Numbered from the stretch's first letter, positions 47,401 to 59,329 are shown. The stretch is 64,000 bases of DNA from Amphiura filiformis (GCF_039555335.1 NC_092630.1:86248148-86312147), one strand, 5' to 3'. The notes: a model not told the origin generated them from the letters alone. A program made the numbers and translations.

Positions 47401-50400
47401 TAACTTCTACAACATGTGTGTTGTTACTAATCAAAATGTACAATGAAGTTGTGTTTGAAGTGATTTAATAGGAAGGGTTTGTATACTCCTTATTACAGAA
47501 CTTAAATAAAGGCAAGAAGATATTTAATCAGTTGCTTACTGTGAATCCATTAGGGACCTAACATATGCATGGCTTGCAAGAAAACAACTCTATGAGCCAA
47601 AATATGTTTTATGTGGATTTGATGTGAATAATGTTAGCTGCATAGAAATTCAAGATTACGTTACAATCCCACACAAAAACATGGATAATTTCCCATTACA
47701 TTTTTAATTCTTTGATGTATTGTCAAAGTGTCATTGTAAGATTGTCTTGTATTGAAAACTTAATTCAACCAAATGCAATTAATCCCAGTTTATGTCTCAT
47801 GTAATGAAAAATCACAAATCCCTTATATCTTGTAATAAATGCATTCTTCAAGACAGATAATTGAGTATAAGAATTGAAGTATTTACACTGTCATATGTGT
47901 AATGTGTATATTTGTTTGTTTGTTCTCATCAGGGCTGATGCTGTGAGTGGTGTTAAGAGACAGGGATTCAAATATTTGGATCATGTGGAACTCAAAGTAA
48001 GTCATCTCAACTTGAGATGTGATGCTTAGGGTTAAGACAAATCATGTGGTCACATAATGGCAATATGACATATGTCAGTTTTGTGACAAAGAAATTGAAT
48101 TTGTTCAGAGATAGGGGATCAGGAGTCACAGTTGAAGAACCATTGAAAACTTGCTTAATTTATTGTTGGTAATAAGTTATGTACGTTTTACAAAAGTGTT
48201 GTTGTTTTAGTCCTCTTTACAACATAACTCAAGAACCACTGGACCTACAAGGGTATATCTGTGATATTTGAATTCTTCTACACACTTGCTACGAAATGAT
48301 TAATGTAACTTTTGCCAAAGCTCACTACCATTCGCAAGATGCTGTGAACTACCAAATGGCAACAGTTTAAAATAGTTGCTAACCTTAACATTAAAAAAAA
48401 ATTGCTAAACCGGAAATTTTCATGTAATAAAGCTGCATACAAGCATCTTTCACCAGTCCATCTATCGAATGAACAAAAAAATAGTAATACATTCTGAAAG
48501 CTCTCAGGTGAGCTAATTTTCCGCTTTGAGTAATAGTTTAATTTTCTTCACCAAGCTACATACTATTTGACCCAAATTGTATGATTATGGCATCTTCAGG
48601 CAAACTTAAATCAGTGATCACAGTTAATGCATTTACTTTGATTGCATCTCTATAACCATGTCAATTAACAATAATACTTGAAGATCACCATCAGTATGAC
48701 ATCACTGGGTGGGAAAAACCTCATATGTACTTTTGGACCTTGAAAATGGATAAAGCCTTGTAGGTGTAGACTTTATATTGAATGGTTTGCTTCATCCATG
48801 TTCAAGGGCAAAAAGTACATATGAGGGTTTTCCCGCCCAGTGACGATGATTTGATTTGAAATCTCACAATATCCATCCATTGCTGTTATTATAAGTTTTC
48901 CATTTGTTTCAGACGTGTGTGGACAATCTGACTACATTTCTTGTGCATTATTCTGACAGTACATCTCATGTATTTAAAACAGACGGTAGTGATAAAACTC
49001 ATGATCGACAGGTATGTGACTGACTGCATATTGTACATCTTATCCAGTAGGTTTATTTGACAAGTGTAACAGAAATAGCAAAATGAATCTTGGAATCAAT
49101 CTGTCAATTGAAAAATTTTACATAATTTTGAAGATCTTGTGGTTCTTGTATTTTCCTTGCATTTTGTCTTTAGTACTTTTAAAATATCTAGCATTCATAG
49201 AGCAATTTCACAGAATAGTCTATTCCAGTTGAAATCCATACACCCCCTATGGAAGACATGACCTTAATCTTCTACACAGGGAGTGTGAATTTCAAATGGG
49301 GTTACCTGAATTGGTGACTCCATTTGAAATCTACACCCCCTATGTGGGAGGTAAGATCTTGTCTTCCATAGGGGGTGTATTGATTTCAACTGGAATAACA
49401 CAATAATAAGTTAGAAATCCAAATTGAGGTAGACACTTGATATGAAACAATTTTCATGTTTCACTCATTATATTTCCTTCTTTTATCACAGCAATGGTTA
49501 GAGGCATTAAAGAATCATCGAGCTTACAGTGAACATTATACCACTGCTGAACCAGTAGATGATGATGATGATGTCGAAGAAGATCTTATGTCTGTAGGAT
49601 CAATTCACAATGCTCTCAAAGTAAGATCAAATGTCTTGGTGTAGATTATTCATCCAGTAGTTTGAAAATCATTTATAAATTAATCCATCGGACTTCATCA
49701 GGCATCTGATTGATGATGGTGTGATGTCAGATGGCAGAGAAGTCCTGCCATTAACAATTGGACTCCTCTTCCAATTGTCACACGCATGGGACCCAGCATT
49801 ACAAGAACTTCCCTGCCGTCTGATGTCACACCATTATCAAACAGATGCCTGATGGAGCCCAATAGCAAAGTATTATGTATGTTACAAAGTAATAAAATCA
49901 AATGTCTCATTTTGCTGCAAAGTGAACAAAATCAGTGATGATATGTTTACATTAGTTAATGATAGCAAAGGAGTTTCAGAGTATGCACCCCTTTTTTGGA
50001 ACTTTTGGACAACACACATCTTGAAAATTTTGAAAATTTTATTTTATTTATCGAAGTGAATTTATAGATACCCAGGAATTTGAAGGACTTTGTGATTTCT
50101 GAAATCATTGTTACTACACATCAATATCATAATTTTGTTATTATTTTATTTTAAGCAGACAATTTGTTGACATTCATTGCATTTAATGTTGGGATAATTT
50201 AAGTCTGGATCATTAAAGAAGTAATATTTTTAGTTGGTTAGATTTCAGGAAATTTGGTCATGTCAGCGGTGTTATTTGAAACTAATTTTCTATTAGTTTC
50301 ACTTTGCACTGTGAGAGGTTATAAAAAATATTGAAAATAAACAAAAACACCCTTAAACAAGAGCTAAAGAATAATGTGCCAAACATCTTACATTTACTAT

Positions 50401-51706
50401 GAGATGGTCATATTCCTTGGCACAGTAGTCAAGAAATCTCTCCAACATGGCTTCCTGACCTCGCCGTAAAATGCTACAACTACTTTCAAATTAATAGAAA
50501 TGCACATCAATTATATTTATGAAATGTATATTGAAACACCATAAAAAGATGAACCTGGGCGAGTCTGGATGTCTGAATGACATGCCTTGCCTTAAGCAAA
50601 ATGCTTAAAAATTTGTCTGCAACAATATGTGTTATGCTTTCTTTTTTCAGACTGCAGAAGTACGCCACACACTTCTTGAACAACAGGTGCTTGCCTTACA
50701 GACAATACTCAACTCACAAATGCAGAAATCAGCAGGAAACCCTCAAGCTGCTGTAGAATTAGCTGGTAAGAAATGCTTAGAACTGGGGGGGCTGTCAACT
50801 CACAAATGTAGAAATCAGCAGGAAACCCTCAAGCTGCTGTAGTATTAGCTGATAAGAAATGTACAGATCGATGATCAAAATACGCCTAACTGTTGATGTT
50901 CTTTTGTACACTCGATCCTTTTTAAATTATGAATTATCAGTTAATTGACTGTTGTTAATTGTGATAACATTTAACCTTTGTATGTAATGTATTGACCAGT
51001 AATATTCTACCATTAATTTCCAGTACCGTATTTCGTCAAATAGTTACTCCCTCAAATAAACGCCCCACTACTTTTCTCAACCAAGATGTTTCGAAAATGC
51101 CAATATTTCCATGCTATCTTGTGTAGTAAGCTTACCAAGTTGCCCACATGGTCGATAATAGCGTCCATTGGCGAAAATCTGGATCAGAAACCCGGAAGTG
51201 ATCATTTTATCGTGAGTTTTAAGTTTACCTAATGATTTTAACGGGAATTATTGTTCTCAAATTGACCTTGAATAAACACCCCCCTTGGGAAAATGTAACG
51301 CCCCGGGGGCGCTTATTTGATGAAATACGGTAATATTCTACCATTAATTTTGATAAAGTAGTTGCTAGTTCATTTTAAAATAAAGAGTATCAAAGCAGCT
51401 CCGACGATTAATCGCAAGATCAAATAAATTTGGCTGCAGTGCCGTAGGGAGATTGGATGGTCAGTGCACCAGTCACCAAATGTCACCATTGCTGAGGATT
51501 TCAACAAAACATGGTGCTGTAACTTTTGAATAGAACTAATTTGTGCATATCATCCACATCACAGATGATTGATTCAAGTTTTCATCATTGACATTTCAGA
51601 AATGGTGCCTACTCTTAATATTCAGCTGCAGCAGATTCTGGAGACATCCAAAGAGACATCTGCCTCATTAGCTCAGGGCCTCGCTGTCATGACAAAGCAG
51701 GAACAG
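41335..51706 (+). CDS. OSBPL1A: ORP1L/OSBPL1A homologue, 5' part (12 coding exons, 3' end outside view)
   Basis: Exons: 41335-41485, 42724-42884, 44034-44145, 44826-44911, 45445-45657, 46391-46435, 47054-47130, 47933-47996, 48913-49011, 49492-49620, 50651-50765, 51600-51706. All introns are GT-AG and phases agree, giving 453 residues without a break. Residues about 17-235 form ankyrin repeats (SPLHLASYFGH, TPLHRAAYTGR, TPMHCVSYRDH). A PH domain spans about 245-350 (KAWKRYWVVLERGVLTIY, QQWLEAL). An acidic linker (DDDDDVEED) and coiled coil (exons 11-12) follow. From family knowledge, ORP1L binds Rab7 through its ankyrins, phosphoinositides through PH, VAP through an FFAT motif and sterol through a C-terminal ORD, and works at late endosome-ER contacts. 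FFAT and ORD exons were not found in 51.7-64 kb. The GTG at 41320 is not a start; the ATG at 41335 is used. Confidence 0.93.
41610..42050. mobile_element. CAGTGGTGTAGCC-ended MITE in ORP1L intron 1
   Basis: The left end cagtggtgtagccagg pairs with the right end ctggttatgccactg. A second MITE (41714-41959) is nested inside. Confidence 0.65.
41714..41959. mobile_element. Nested TTAA-type MITE (relative of 28011-28369)
   Basis: The left end ttaaggtggtactacacccc pairs with the right end gagtgtagtaccaccgtaag. tttttgcatttttctcaaa lies near the left end, and its reverse complement near the right end. The right TTAA is now GTAA. Confidence 0.7.
42724..42884 (+). CDS. OSBPL1A: ORP1L exon 2
   Basis: Residues 51-104: GKSKANLGWSPLHLASYFGH and TPRGDTPLHRAAYTGRL, covering two ankyrin repeats. 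Acceptor gtcaattag, donor gtaagg. Confidence 0.92.
44034..44145 (+). CDS. OSBPL1A: ORP1L exon 3
   Basis: Residues 105-141: NLVALLIQYGADVGIVNGEG and the following linker, completing the third ankyrin repeat. Acceptor ttattttacag, donor gtaatc. Confidence 0.9.
44826..44911 (+). CDS. OSBPL1A: ORP1L exon 4
   Basis: Residues 142-170: ATEQAQQLKGEQILLNAATE and GDTTTIKSL, the next ankyrin helix pair. Acceptor tttcgatag, donor gtaagt. Confidence 0.88.
45445..45657 (+). CDS. OSBPL1A: ORP1L exon 5
   Basis: Residues 171-241: LNGTRPPNINCTDTTGNTPM, HCVSYRDHCDAAVLLLQHGA, and the end of the ankyrin block (LPLDVAQSPQMRQLL). Acceptor tcccaaacag, donor gtaaga. Confidence 0.92.
45711..45908. mobile_element. 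MITE in ORP1L intron 5
   Basis: The left end aggtccgttcatactacgcc pairs with the right end ggcgtagtataaacggacct. gcgatgcg and gcatcgc words continue the inverted ends to about 40 bp. Confidence 0.8.
46391..46435 (+). CDS. OSBPL1A: ORP1L exon 6
   Basis: A 15-codon exon, VVHKTVDRFEGPVLK, at the start of the PH domain. Acceptor cattttgcag, donor gtgaga. Supported by phase and by the family's RYEGPLWK-like block here. Confidence 0.88.
47054..47130 (+). CDS. OSBPL1A: ORP1L exon 7
   Basis: Residues 257-281, core PH strand pair: PSRFTKAWKRYWVVLERGVL and TIYRR. Acceptor tatactaacag, donor gtatgt. Confidence 0.92.
47933..47996 (+). CDS. OSBPL1A: ORP1L exon 8
   Basis: Residues 282-303: RADAVSGVKRQGFKYLDHVE and LK. 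Acceptor gttctcatcag, donor gtaagt. Confidence 0.9.
48704..48842. mobile_element. Short MITE in ORP1L intron 8
   Basis: Arms of about 50 bp pair: cactgggtgggaaaaacctc against gagggttttcccgcccagtg, continuing through atatgtacttttgg. Confidence 0.8.
48913..49011 (+). CDS. OSBPL1A: ORP1L exon 9
   Basis: Residues 304-336: TCVDNLTTFLVHYSDSTSHV and FKTDGSDKTHDRQ, late PH strands. Acceptor ttgtttcag, donor gtatgt. Confidence 0.9.
49221..49397. mobile_element. MITE in ORP1L intron 9
   Basis: The left end tattccagttgaaatccata pairs with the right end gtattgatttcaactggaat, and accccctatggaagaca is in both arms. Internal sub-repeats read atttcaaatgg/ccatttgaaat. A fragment of the same family lies near 25860-25965. 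Confidence 0.8.
49492..49620 (+). CDS. OSBPL1A: ORP1L exon 10
   Basis: Residues 337-379: QQWLEALKNHRAYSEHYTTA closes the PH domain (C-terminal helix). An acidic run DDDDDVEED and SVGSIHNALK follow. Acceptor ttatcacag, donor gtaaga. Confidence 0.92.
49691..49857. repeat. Hairpin MITE in ORP1L intron 10
   Basis: The left arm catcaggcatctgattgatg...gtgtgatgtcagatggca pairs with the right arm tgccgtctgatgtcacacca...cagatgcctgatg. Arms are about 70 bp. Confidence 0.8.
50651..50765 (+). CDS. OSBPL1A: ORP1L exon 11
   Basis: Residues 380-417: TAEVRHTLLEQQVLALQTIL, then NSQMQKSAGNPQAAVELA, a coiled-coil segment. Acceptor cttttttcag, donor gtaaga. The 3' part of the exon with its donor is duplicated just downstream. 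Confidence 0.9.
50710..50861. repeat. Partial tandem duplication of ORP1L exon 11
   Basis: The 66-bp segment 50710-50775 (exon 3' part, donor and intron start) is repeated at 50796-50861 with few changes. In the second copy CAG has become TAG and the donor GTAAG has become ATAAG, so it cannot be used as an exon. Confidence 0.9.
51026..51330. mobile_element. TA-flanked MITE in ORP1L intron 11
   Basis: The left end ccgtatttcgtcaaata pairs with the right end tatttgatgaaatacgg, TA on both sides. A 20-bp phrase, taatattctaccattaattt, lies on each side of it (about 50999 and 51331). Confidence 0.8.
51600..51706 (+). CDS. OSBPL1A: ORP1L exon 12 (last one seen)
   Basis: Residues 418-453: EMVPTLNIQLQQILETSKET and SASLAQGLAVMTKQEQ. 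Acceptor gacatttcag, donor gtttgt (weaker than the others but in phase 0). The next family block, just before the FFAT motif, was not found. Confidence 0.88.
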
Positions 51707-54110
51707 GTTTGTTATTTGGTTTGCTTTTTATTTTCAAGGGTATTGACCCATGTGGAGCTTTGATCCAGGATTCTTTGACCTGGTCCCAGGCTTTCTTTGA
51801 TCTGGGACCAGGCTCAGTAGATGTATGTGTCCATTACACTTGCTGGCAGAGAAGAACAGACCTTGTTTACCTTGCACGGTTCTTTGATGTGATCATTTAT
51901 TAAATTATCTAACAAAACATTATATAATGTTCAATTCTAGACCTGGACAATACCAACATCTATCACACTAATATAGACATATATTTTTAGCTATATTTAA
52001 GATCGATTTTCATTTTTTTATCAACTTATTTATCTTTTTCTGCTTTTTTTATGGTAATTTTTCAGTATTCCAGAAACTGTATATGTGTGTAAATTGAGGG
52101 TGCTAGTTACATTTCTTTTAAATTAAATTTAGTCAAATAATGTAAGTTATTTCTTACATTTCATGATAAAAAGTTTTTGGAAAATTTCCTTGTTATTTGT
52201 TACTCATTTTCTGATGTTTTAATGCTATTATATCAGTATCTACCCCTTGTAATGATGAAAATACAATTTAAGATAAATAGCGCCATCATTGTTCAGCTTT
52301 TTCAGCTTAAAAATGACATAGTTTTACATGCCATCTCAGCATCAAATAACCGTGTTTGAGAGTGTACACATGAAAGTTTCTGTCAGCATATGTTTGCAAT
52401 AATTTCAGATGTACCACACTATTAAAATGTTGGCGTATGAATCACATGATTTAAGTTATTTTTTGATGAATTTGGCACAATTTTTTTTAAATATCAAGGG
52501 TATTTTTAAGTTCACAAAGTAAGAAAGTTCAAATCTATTTATCTATCTATCTATTATAAATTAGGCAGTTTGGTGAATTTGTAACACTAAAAACTTTTAT
52601 GGTCTACATTATTTCGGGAAAGGTGTTTTTTATGATGAGAAGAATAGGGTTGTCCGCACCCGGACGTACCCCAATAAAACGTCATATTTTGTTTTTGGTA
52701 ACAGTCACTGTCACTGAGATTGTACCATGTGATACAAGTAGATCATGTTTTTTTTTGGTAAAAAATATGTTGATAGTATGTTACCTCAAGATATTATAGC
52801 CAATTTTTTAGCGTCCTAACAATTTTGGTTCATGAGATAAAAATTCTTGAAAAAAAAAACTTATGAAATGATTAACACATTCACAGTGAAAATTGTGTGC
52901 CAACATTATCCCAAAAGTGAAACGGATTTTGAAACCTTCAGTTGGTCTTATAACAAAAATATAAAAAAATGGGATCTCTTTGGTGCATCCTGTTATTGTG
53001 GCCAAGATCTTTGATGAAAAGCACCGTTGTGCCATTTTAATGGTCTTATATCTCAATCTGCCATTAAGATCCCATGAAAATACAAGTCCACATGAAAGAA
53101 CACCGAGCCCTGAAACAAATGCACATATAAAATTGTCAGGATCTTATTGCCAGCCAGAGTAATACAGGTCAAAGGTCAAATTTCATAATTTTGTTACTTT
53201 TGCGGACTGTCGTTGTGTCACATGCCATTATCATGCAACTGGAAAAATGACACCAGATGGTGTAGAGAGAGTTACTATCTAATAAGAAATTAAAACAAAA
53301 ACTTGGGATCTATGTGATTAGTATTTTTAATTGTTTTGTGAAAATTCAGTGGCGGCTCCAAGAAAATAGTGGTCATTATGTGTGGAAACACTTAGAATTG
53401 GGTGTCATTGTCTGTGAAAATAACTTTCTGGGCAAAAAGTTGCTATTTTTAAGCAAAAATTACTACAAAAAATGTAAAAATTGTACAGTTTGTGCGCAGA
53501 GTACCCAAAATTTTTTCTGTTTTAGTGTAAATTTCTAAAAAAAGAGGTCATTGGGTGTAAGCTGATGAAATAAATGGATTATTGGGTGACAGATTTGCTG
53601 AAAAAAGGGAGTATATTGACAGGCACATGACGTGTGCCAATATATATGTGAGACTAATTGTGAGTGCCCCCAGATTAAAAGATAAGATACTTTCAAGTCT
53701 TAACTTCATTTTCTAAAAACATGAAGTCGATAGAAATTTTGAAATCAATGAACACGGTTTCAGTATATATATTGCTAGTTGATTTTCTCCTCTATGTATG
53801 TGTGTATTTCTCTAGCTCTATTTTTGTGTCATACCCTTATGTGTTGCGACAGAAGTAATGTGCCTGCAAGAAGTCTGGGAAACTGGCTAGTGGCTACATA
53901 GAATCACAGATGCCATATTCTGCAATCATGCTGGCAATGTAAAGCAATCAATAGGAGATAGTGAAATACCATAGTCACTAGGAACCAGCAAGCCAAGTCT
54001 TGTGCTCGAGCATCGACGTGGAAACAATTTTGAAAGGGGGGAGGGGGGCAGTAAGAGCAGCGTGGGGGGGGGACACATGTAACGGTGTGTCTGAGGGTGG
54101 ATGTGCCAAC
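51707..54110. other. Probable ORP1L intron 12, nothing coding recognised
   Basis: Small (atct)n run near 52536-52556. A cagtggcggctcc phrase at 53348 resembles a transposon end but has no partner. Frames of 60-82 residues show no family resemblance. Confidence 0.35.
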
Positions 54111-54114
54111 TCAA

Positions 54115-54560
54115 AATAAGAAACTTATGCAAAATGAAGGCCCAATTGAAGCCATTGGGTGGACAGTTTTAGTACTATTATTGTGTACAATTTTAGTTAA
54201 AAAATGGGTGAAATGGAGGCCAAAGTAAAGCCATTTTGTGGACATGTTTTCATGTATAAATTATTGCTTTAAAAATATAGTGTTGTTTGTCAAAGCAGAA
54301 GGGGGATGTCTGATGGGGGATGTTCCCCCTCAGAAGTCATTTGTGGACATGTTTTCACCTTTATTGTATAAATTATTGCTTTAAACAGAGTGTTGGGTGT
54401 CCAAAGCAGAAGCATAATAAAATAAGGGGGGGGGGGGAGGCTGCTCCCCCCCCTCTGAAGTGAGAAACTTTTGCAAAATGAAAGCCAAATTGAAGTCATT
54501 TGGTGGACCATTTTGGCACTATTATTGTGTACAATTTTGGTTCTAAATTGAGGCCATTTG
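54115..54560. repeat. Degenerate tandem repeat
   Basis: Phrases gcaaaatgaa(g/a)gcc, gaagccatt(g/t)ggtgga, gtataaattattgctttaaa and ccaaagcagaag recur two to three times at irregular spacing, with G-runs between them. Confidence 0.6.
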
Positions 54561-54694
54561 TGTACAAGTTTGCACTATTATTTTTACCTTGTGAGAGGGA
54601 TGCTTTAAGCGCCAGGAAAGTTGGTGGTGAATTTGATTGATCCAGCAGTTTTGATATTTGAAGCAAAATCGTATAGTGATGCTTACATTTTACG

Positions 54695-54697
54695 TAT

Positions 54698-54744
<47 letters not shown>

Positions 54745-54747
54745 TAT

Positions 54748-54834
<87 letters not shown>

Positions 54835-54836
54835 TT
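54695..54836. repeat. (TTTA)n microsatellite
   Basis: About 35 almost uninterrupted TTTA units. Degenerate TTTA sequence continues from 54891 to about 55015. IYLF-repeat frames are by-products. Confidence 0.97.
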
Positions 54837-55032
54837 ACACAAAAACACATTGTAGCGAATCAAAAATTACTGTATTAATATTATGTGTAATATTTATTTA
54901 TTTATTTATTTACTTGTTTATTTTTATTTATTTAATTGATTAATTATTTTTTATTAATTTATTATTTTTATTAGTTATTAATTAACTAATTAAATTGTTA
55001 TGTTTATTTATTTATATAGGCCTATTTTTTAT

Positions 55033-55056
55033 TTTTTAGTTAGTTAGTTTTATTTT

Positions 55057-55133
<77 letters not shown>

Positions 55134-55140
55134 GTGTGTG
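55033..55140. repeat. (TTAG)n microsatellite
   Basis: Uninterrupted TTAG units from about 55057 to 55132, a short (TG)n tail, and a broken start at 55033. It is not the common metazoan telomere repeat TTAGGG. Confidence 0.95.
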
Positions 55141-57517
55141 TGTTTTTTATTTTAGTATTTTCTAATCAGTTATATTTTTTATCTATATGAATTTATGCAT
55201 GAATTGCTTTATTTTTCCCCTTACTTTTGTTCTACTATTTTTTTTGTAGACATATTTTGACGACCTACGCTGTCTGACTCATTTTAATGTGTAAAATAGC
55301 CCCCTCTGTTGATAAATTTTACCCAACCCAATCAATTATGGACAACCTGAGGGGCCCCTGAATGAACATCATCCGATCCGATCGTCCATGTTGGCGAAAA
55401 GATTTATGAGCCTACGAAAAAGTAATCGCCCAGGATTGATTTCTTCAGTGTTTTAATGAATTACGTTCACTTTTGCTGCACTGAGGAGAGATCAGAGATT
55501 GTAATATCGCACGCAAATCATCCACAAAATTAAAAGGTAAGGAGAATGATCTTGTCAGTTTTACATGATGTCTCAGACATGTCAGATGTCCATGATGTCT
55601 GATGTAGAAATTGAGAACATGATTGGGAATTGTATGATCATGATGATGATGACAAAATGAATGATGTACATATGTAGAAATAGAACTGATCAGTGAACTG
55701 GAGTGTGATGCATTACTAAACATGCTGGCGATGCATGGATGTGTTGGAATTTATGTCATGACAATTGACATGTTATTAATTGTTATAAATTGACTTGACA
55801 TTGACCCAAAACTTCAGCAACAGAATATGCCCAGCGAGGTCACGTCACACTCGGTGTGACGTGCCCTGAATTCCTCCAAATAACTTTCATAAGCGACAGA
55901 CAAATTGCAGGAAAGCGTGCCAATTTAAGCTTCCTGTAATATCTATTGCACATAACATACAAAGTCACAAACTTACAAACTTACTTCAATATGCACTTCA
56001 AATACAGCAGACCAGCTGTTAATTATTACCGATCCTGTAGGTGTAGAATAACTTACATAATCTTCAATTTCATGGAATCCCGTTGCTCAGAATTGCAAAT
56101 GTCATTTTTATCTGTCAAATGCGCTGTGGATGTGCTCAGAGATTTTATGATATGCTCCATAAATCACATTCACAGGTGTGAAACTGACTTTATACCACTC
56201 ACTCGCTTTACAGAAAAGCGAAGCCTCCGCTACCTCGTGGCATGACGTCATCATGGACGTGTACAAAATTTCCGATGGGTGCCTTATTTATTTAAAACCC
56301 GCTTTTGTGATTGGTTGCAAACACCATTCATCGCAATCGTAAGCCAATCAATGAACGCAATGGCCTTTTACGGTATGAATTAATGTGACCCGCCAGTAAA
56401 GTACGTCTAACCTGATTGGTTTACAAAACTACTTTGATAATTGCTAAGCCAGTCAGCGTGCTCGATGCTTAACAACCTGGTCGCAGAGGTTTTTTTTTTT
56501 AAGAGGCGAATTCACGTGGTGATCCAGCGATCGAGTATAAATTCAGCATGACTTCTGCTTTCGCAGGTGCAATAACAATACATGGACACAATCAGTGACA
56601 TTTACACAATGAAATAATGAATTATTTATGACATGCATGGGCTGGATTTTACGATCGAGGTAAGGTTTTCGGCCTGTCCCTGCGTGAATATCGTTAGTTT
56701 TCAGCATCAAAGATACTTGCGATGACCAGTTTTTTGCGGACACTTTGATAACAGGTAACTTTTATAGGTCATAGGGTAGAAACGATAGTTGTACAATTGT
56801 ACGAAAATATACATTTTGTTATAGGCCTAAAATGTTTACAAAAATATATTGGTCCACACGTTGTGCATGTATTCAGTTGTTCGACGTATAGCAACAGAAC
56901 TGCAGAGACTGAGAGAGGCACTATTCAGCAAATTACTTCAGACTCGTGGTGTTCTGCCATCCCGCATTGTCAGTTGTCTGCCCTGTCTCATTATCACATA
57001 AAAAGAACTGTACAGTAGTACAGCAGAGGATGTTTAAAGACATTCCCACAACCCAATGGGGTTTCTGACCTTGTATGTCTGGCTTTTGTACACATGTGGT
57101 ATAGTTGACCATGCCTTGCATTGGGATTGTGTGCAAATATCTGGTGTTTTCATCCTATTATTTAACATTCAAAACATCGAGACTTAGGAATAAAATTAAT
57201 GCAGTGGGACAATATGAATGTTTACTGTAAGAAAATCAAATATCAGTCCTAAGTCTCAACTATTAGCTCGTTGGCTGCAGTTTTAAAATTACCATTTTGT
57301 GTGTGTGGCAATGGGGACTTTGCCTTTAAAATTAGGTTATATTGATCAAATTTCCCAATCATAGTGCATTGTAGGAATGCCTTTAAGCCTCCTCTGGTAG
57401 TACAGTAAAATTAAGTATTTATTGGCCAAACTGGAACACTATAAACGCTAGTGGCTCCGCGATAAACACACACAAATATAGCGCAGTGTACAGGAGAAAG
57501 CATACACACGCCTTGCA
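55141..57517. other. Intergenic or intronic, no gene seen
   Basis: Frames up to 99 residues (55946-56245) show no family resemblance. A small stem, gacttaggaata against cagtcctaagtctc, lies at 57180-57260. Confidence 0.35.
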
Positions 57518-57926
57518 TTACTCAAGAACTCTAGCTTCGAATTTGCACACGATAGTTACGCATTCGATGCTAGAGTGCGTTGCTATCAATTTTTGGCACC
57601 GGAGGTTAATATATTTTGTTAATGTTGATATTTGGATGAAAGTTATTTCGACATAGACCATTTAATGGTCTATGATTTCGATGAGTCAACTGTATTTTTT
57701 TAGCAAGATTTGCCTATTTTGGACAGTCTAAAATTTTGCTGAAGTGTAATTTTAGCAACATTTTTGATGCAAGCGCCTGTCGTGATCGGCTGTGTTTACT
57801 TCTGAACTTCCATTGCTTTACATGGTGTCATGCTTCAGCGAATCCGACTAGATTTTGAATGCAAAGGTCTCTAGCCTAGAATGTGAAGCTATTGGTGAGG
57901 AATTCTTGGCTAGACTTCTCGAGCAA
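57518..57926. mobile_element. TTRCTCRAGAA-family hAT-like MITE, copy D
   Basis: The 8-bp duplication GCCTTGCA lies at 57510-57517 and 57927-57934. The ends ttactcaagaactctagc and gctagacttctcgagcaa are inverted. The interior is nearly identical to copy A at 32095-32495. Confidence 0.88.
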
Positions 57927-59329
57927 GCCTTGCATTGCGTACGCGCTTATAGCCAAAATAACAATTTCTCGATCATGAGAGGATGTACCTTCTGTGTCAG
58001 CGTACTTTTCATAGAATAACAAGATCGTGCAACCTGCATGACCGAACCTTGACCTTGCCTAGCAATGACAGTGTGATTGTTCAATTCTCAAAAGCTGTGT
58101 TTGCGCTGTAAGCACTGGTAATTGCCAAATTGCCAGACCGCTGAAGTACTGTGCTAAAAACTGTATAGGACCTCTACATGTACATTTGTAGCATCATTCA
58201 TGGCATGATGGTATCACTCTTCTCATGCATGCATGCTTTTGAAAAGCAAATGGAAATGGTATGTGGTATGGCTGTTTTTACTTTATAATAAATATAATAG
58301 AAATTCTCCCCGTAGACCTTGTGGAAGTGTAACACAGGGCTGACATAATTAATTGTTTAATTTTGTAATTTTTTATGTCTTATGTTATGTACCGGTACAT
58401 ACATGTGTGGTGTATTATTACACTGTGATTCAGAGAAGAACAGCAGTCCCTTGCACAGATTGACACAAGCGCCCTGTTAATGAGCACCATCAAGGCTCCC
58501 GCTGGCGCTGGACACAAATTCTTGCGTCCAGATGCAATATTGAATTGCTGGACGCAATGTTCAACAAATTTCATCAACCCGTTGGGTCCAGTCAGACGCA
58601 AGTTGATTCAAGTATAAACTTACTCAATCTACATGTACTTTCCATGAAATAAAATAAATATTTTATTATTTTCTAAACCTGCATCGTGCATAAATGAATA
58701 GCAACATAGAGACGGGGAAAATCAGATTTTTTTTCTCAAAATACCATAAAAATACCAAGTACAGGGAATAATAATTTTTTTTTTTTAATTGCATTTCGCA
58801 TTTGTTTTCAAACCACTCATGAGCTTTTTTTTTTTTTTTTTGCCTTATTGGAGTATTTTACATAATTCAAGCCTTTCGAGGGCAATTTTTTTCATTTTTC
58901 CTCGACAGACACCGGCAATTAACTTGTAATTTAAACATTGGTTTTTTAAAGAGGGCAAACAGGAGATTTTTTTTGTATGTTTTGTCGTTTTTAGAGCTTT
59001 TTGTGCCATTTTTCTGATGGGGATCACACTTTTCTCGCTCTTTATTATTTTGGATCTTGTTTTTTCAAAAAATTGCGTTTTTGCCTAGGCCAACCCATCA
59101 ATGTCGAGTATAGTCCCACCAATTTTGGACCTAAAAATGTTCAGGAATTAGGGGTGGGACCTTACTCGAGGAACAGCTGAAACAGGAAAGAAGAACAAAA
59201 TTTGTATACCCCTGACTTTAGCCATGGAGAGGATATTGCGATAGTGTATTCCTTCTGTATGTGTATGTTCCATTTTGGTTAAGTTTTGCTCTTTTTGCAA
59301 CATTTTCTCACACATTTGAACATTGATAG
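57927..59329. other. No gene assigned
   Basis: T-rich runs at 58770-58840. An open segment at about 58432-58615 was considered as an exon and not accepted. Confidence 0.35.

Noticed and set aside
54621-54878. Hydrophobic YLFI-repeat frames
   Set aside because: They are the translation of a (TTTA)n microsatellite.
58380-58620. Open segment with EEQQSLAQIDTSALLMSTIK as the next ORP1L exon
   Set aside because: Phase 0 joining to exon 12 meets a stop at once, and the residues do not match the family at this position.
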